64,000 nt of DNA from contig NZ_CP084758.1 in assembly GCF_020535565.1 (NCBI RefSeq), forward strand, positions 1,081,501 through 1,145,500, written 5' to 3'. The stretch is from Shinella sp. XGS7 (GTDB taxonomy: Bacteria > Pseudomonadota > Gammaproteobacteria > Burkholderiales > Burkholderiaceae_C). Both the position numbers and the translations under genes were made by a program. This document shows, piece after piece, positions 63,108 through 64,000 of this stretch. Each line of letters begins with the position of its first letter. The first letter of the stretch is position 1. The notes under the pieces are model-generated. The model was given only the letters and a program-made list of their open reading frames with translations. It ran no database searches and was not told the DNA's origin.

Positions 63108-63809
63108 ATGAGCTCCCGCATCCTGATGATCGTCACCTCCAACGCCCGCATGGGCGATACCGGCAAGCCCACAGGCTTGTGGGCCGAGGAGCTGGCCGTG
63201 CCCTACTACGCGCTGGTGGATGCCGGCGCCGAGGTGACGCTGGCCTCGCCGGCCGGCGGCCCCGCACCCATTGACCCAGGCAGCCTGAAGCCCGTGGGTC
63301 AGAACGACCCCGTCGTCGAGCGTTTCCTGGCCGATGCAGCCCTGCAGGCCCGTATCGCCGCGACGCCCAAGGCCGCAGACTTCGACGGCGCCAGCTTCGA
63401 TGCCATCTTCTTCCCGGGCGGCCACGGCACCATGTGGGACCTGCCGGTCGATGCCGGCGTGACCCGCGCGGTGGAGCGCGCCTTCGCGGCCGAGAAGCTG
63501 ATCGCTTCCGTCTGCCATGGTGCGGCCGGCCTGGTGACGGCCCGGCGCCCGGATGGCCAGTCCATCGTGAAGGATCTGCGCGTCAATTCCTTCACCGACG
63601 CCGAGGAAGTGGCCGTGGGCCTTGAGAAGGTCGTGCCCTTCATGCTTGAGGCGCGTCTGCGCGAACTGGGTGGCCGCTTCGAGGGGGCCGCGAACTGGCA
63701 GGCCTTTGCCATTCGTGATGGCCAGCTGATCACCGGACAGAACCCCCAGTCCTCGCACCTGGTCGCGCAAGAACTCTTGCTGGCCCTGGCTGCGGCCTCG
63801 CGTCAGTGA
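63108..63809 (+). CDS. Cytoplasmic DJ-1/PfpI-family protein, HchA-like
   Basis: The 233-residue protein has no signal peptide. It has the class I glutamine-amidotransferase-like fold of HchA/GLX3-type proteins: RILMIVTSNARMGDTGKPTG near the start, LWAEELAVPYYALVDAGAEV, FFPGGHGTMWDLPVDAGVTR, and the nucleophile elbow ASVCHGAAGLVTARRP (Cys near 136). The Glu and His partners are expected in these proteins. Members convert glyoxal or methylglyoxal to hydroxyacids without cofactor. It is the third gene of the operon, preceded 36 bases away by yqhD and followed 28 bases later by an MDR reductase. Confidence 0.92.
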   Translation: MSSRILMIVTSNARMGDTGKPTGLWAEELAVPYYALVDAGAEVTLASPAGGPAPIDPGSLKPVGQNDPVVERFLADAALQARIAATPKAADFDGASFDAIFFPGGHGTMWDLPVDAGVTRAVERAFAAEKLIASVCHGAAGLVTARRPDGQSIVKDLRVNSFTDAEEVAVGLEKVVPFMLEARLRELGGRFEGAANWQAFAIRDGQLITGQNPQSSHLVAQELLLALAAASRQ

Positions 63810-63837
63810 AGGTCGACGGATTCGGGGAGGCATGACC

Positions 63838-64000
63838 ATGAAAGCCTTGCTGCTGACCGAAGCCGGGGCCGATTTTCAGCTCCGCCTGGCCGAGGTGGCC
63901 GCGCCCGAGCCAGGGCCGGGTGAGGTGCGCCTGCGAGTCCGGGCCTCCAGCCTCAATCCGGTGGACTACAAGTTTGCGCGCAGCGGGGCTGGCCTGAGCC
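63838..64000 (+). CDS. Zinc-type or quinone oxidoreductase, N-terminal part only
   Basis: The frame runs off the window end. Its first 54 residues (MKALLLTEAGADFQLRLAEV, then GPGEVRLRVRASSLNPVDYK) are the N-terminus of an MDR-superfamily alcohol dehydrogenase/quinone oxidoreductase. The GroES-like fold is opening, and the NPVDYK segment is typical of the quinone-reductase branch, which lacks catalytic zinc. The start is ATG 63838, with GGGAGG 7 bases upstream; ATG 63832 is too close. It is the fourth gene of the operon. Function beyond NADPH-dependent reduction cannot be judged. Confidence 0.85.
   Translation, partial: MKALLLTEAGADFQLRLAEVAAPEPGPGEVRLRVRASSLNPVDYKFARSGAGLS

Overview
This is a very GC-rich window (clearly above 65% G+C by eye, with third codon positions nearly all G or C). 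Its gene content points to a betaproteobacterium of the Burkholderiales, probably the Roseateles/Mitsuaria/Pelomonas/Leptothrix side of the order. Supporting signs are a PEP-CTERM protein, a CAAX-protease-like protein of the exosortase-associated type, GTP-dependent PEP carboxykinase, a complete Anbu operon, and many LysR regulators. It looks like ordinary chromosome. I see no rRNA or tRNA gene, no CRISPR array and no transposase. One short low-GC scar lies near 58.06-58.3 kb.

Layout. 0.1-3.8 kb: an unknown outer-membrane barrel protein and a large unknown lipoprotein. 4-12.2 kb: tgt, a small membrane protein, a periplasmic binding protein plus multi-PAS histidine kinase pair, a RutE-like nitroreductase, and an MFS-acyltransferase fusion coupled to a CPBP membrane protease. 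12.2-17 kb: an SDR, then three diguanylate cyclases (two tandem membrane paralogues and one TPR-GGDEF protein). 17.1-31 kb: mmsA with a divergent LysR gene, an NAD(P)H:FMN-type flavoprotein, a YecA-like protein, a TPR histidine kinase, an Hsp70-like ATPase, dadA next to an ArgP-like regulator, small genes, a universal stress protein, a phosphoesterase, and a LysR/YecA-SEC-C pair. 31.4-37.2 kb: pckG behind an attenuator-like leader, then a class I cyclic-di-GMP riboswitch in front of an unknown exported protein, followed by a sensor with no output domain and a MOSC protein. 37.2-47.6 kb: an old-yellow-enzyme reductase, a beta-helix protein, rlmJ, an NAD(P)-binding protein with a divergent LysR gene, a CaiB-type CoA transferase, rlpA, an FAH-family hydrolase, nadC, and a PEP-CTERM glycerophosphodiesterase. 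47.7-51.7 kb: the four-gene Anbu operon (ATP-grasp, alpha-E, transglutaminase, Anbu protease). 51.9-58 kb: a fourth diguanylate cyclase, a YbaY lipoprotein, and a peptidase translationally coupled to a NatAB-type ABC exporter. 58-64 kb: a probable nucleotidyltransferase remnant in low-GC DNA, an isochorismatase divergent from a GlxA-type regulator, and a LysR gene divergent from an apparent carbonyl-stress operon (exported DJ-1, YqhD, DJ-1, MDR reductase) that runs off the end.

Themes. Cyclic-di-GMP is prominent: four GGDEF proteins, all with an intact signature and an RxxD inhibitory site, and one riboswitch that binds the same molecule. Many units are built as divergent regulator/target pairs or as translationally coupled operons with 4-base stop/start overlaps. 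The points most worth following up are the riboswitch-controlled orphan gene, the pckG leader, the Anbu operon, the binding-protein/kinase pair, the sensor without an output domain, and a dispersed repeat that abuts the stop codons of two unrelated genes.
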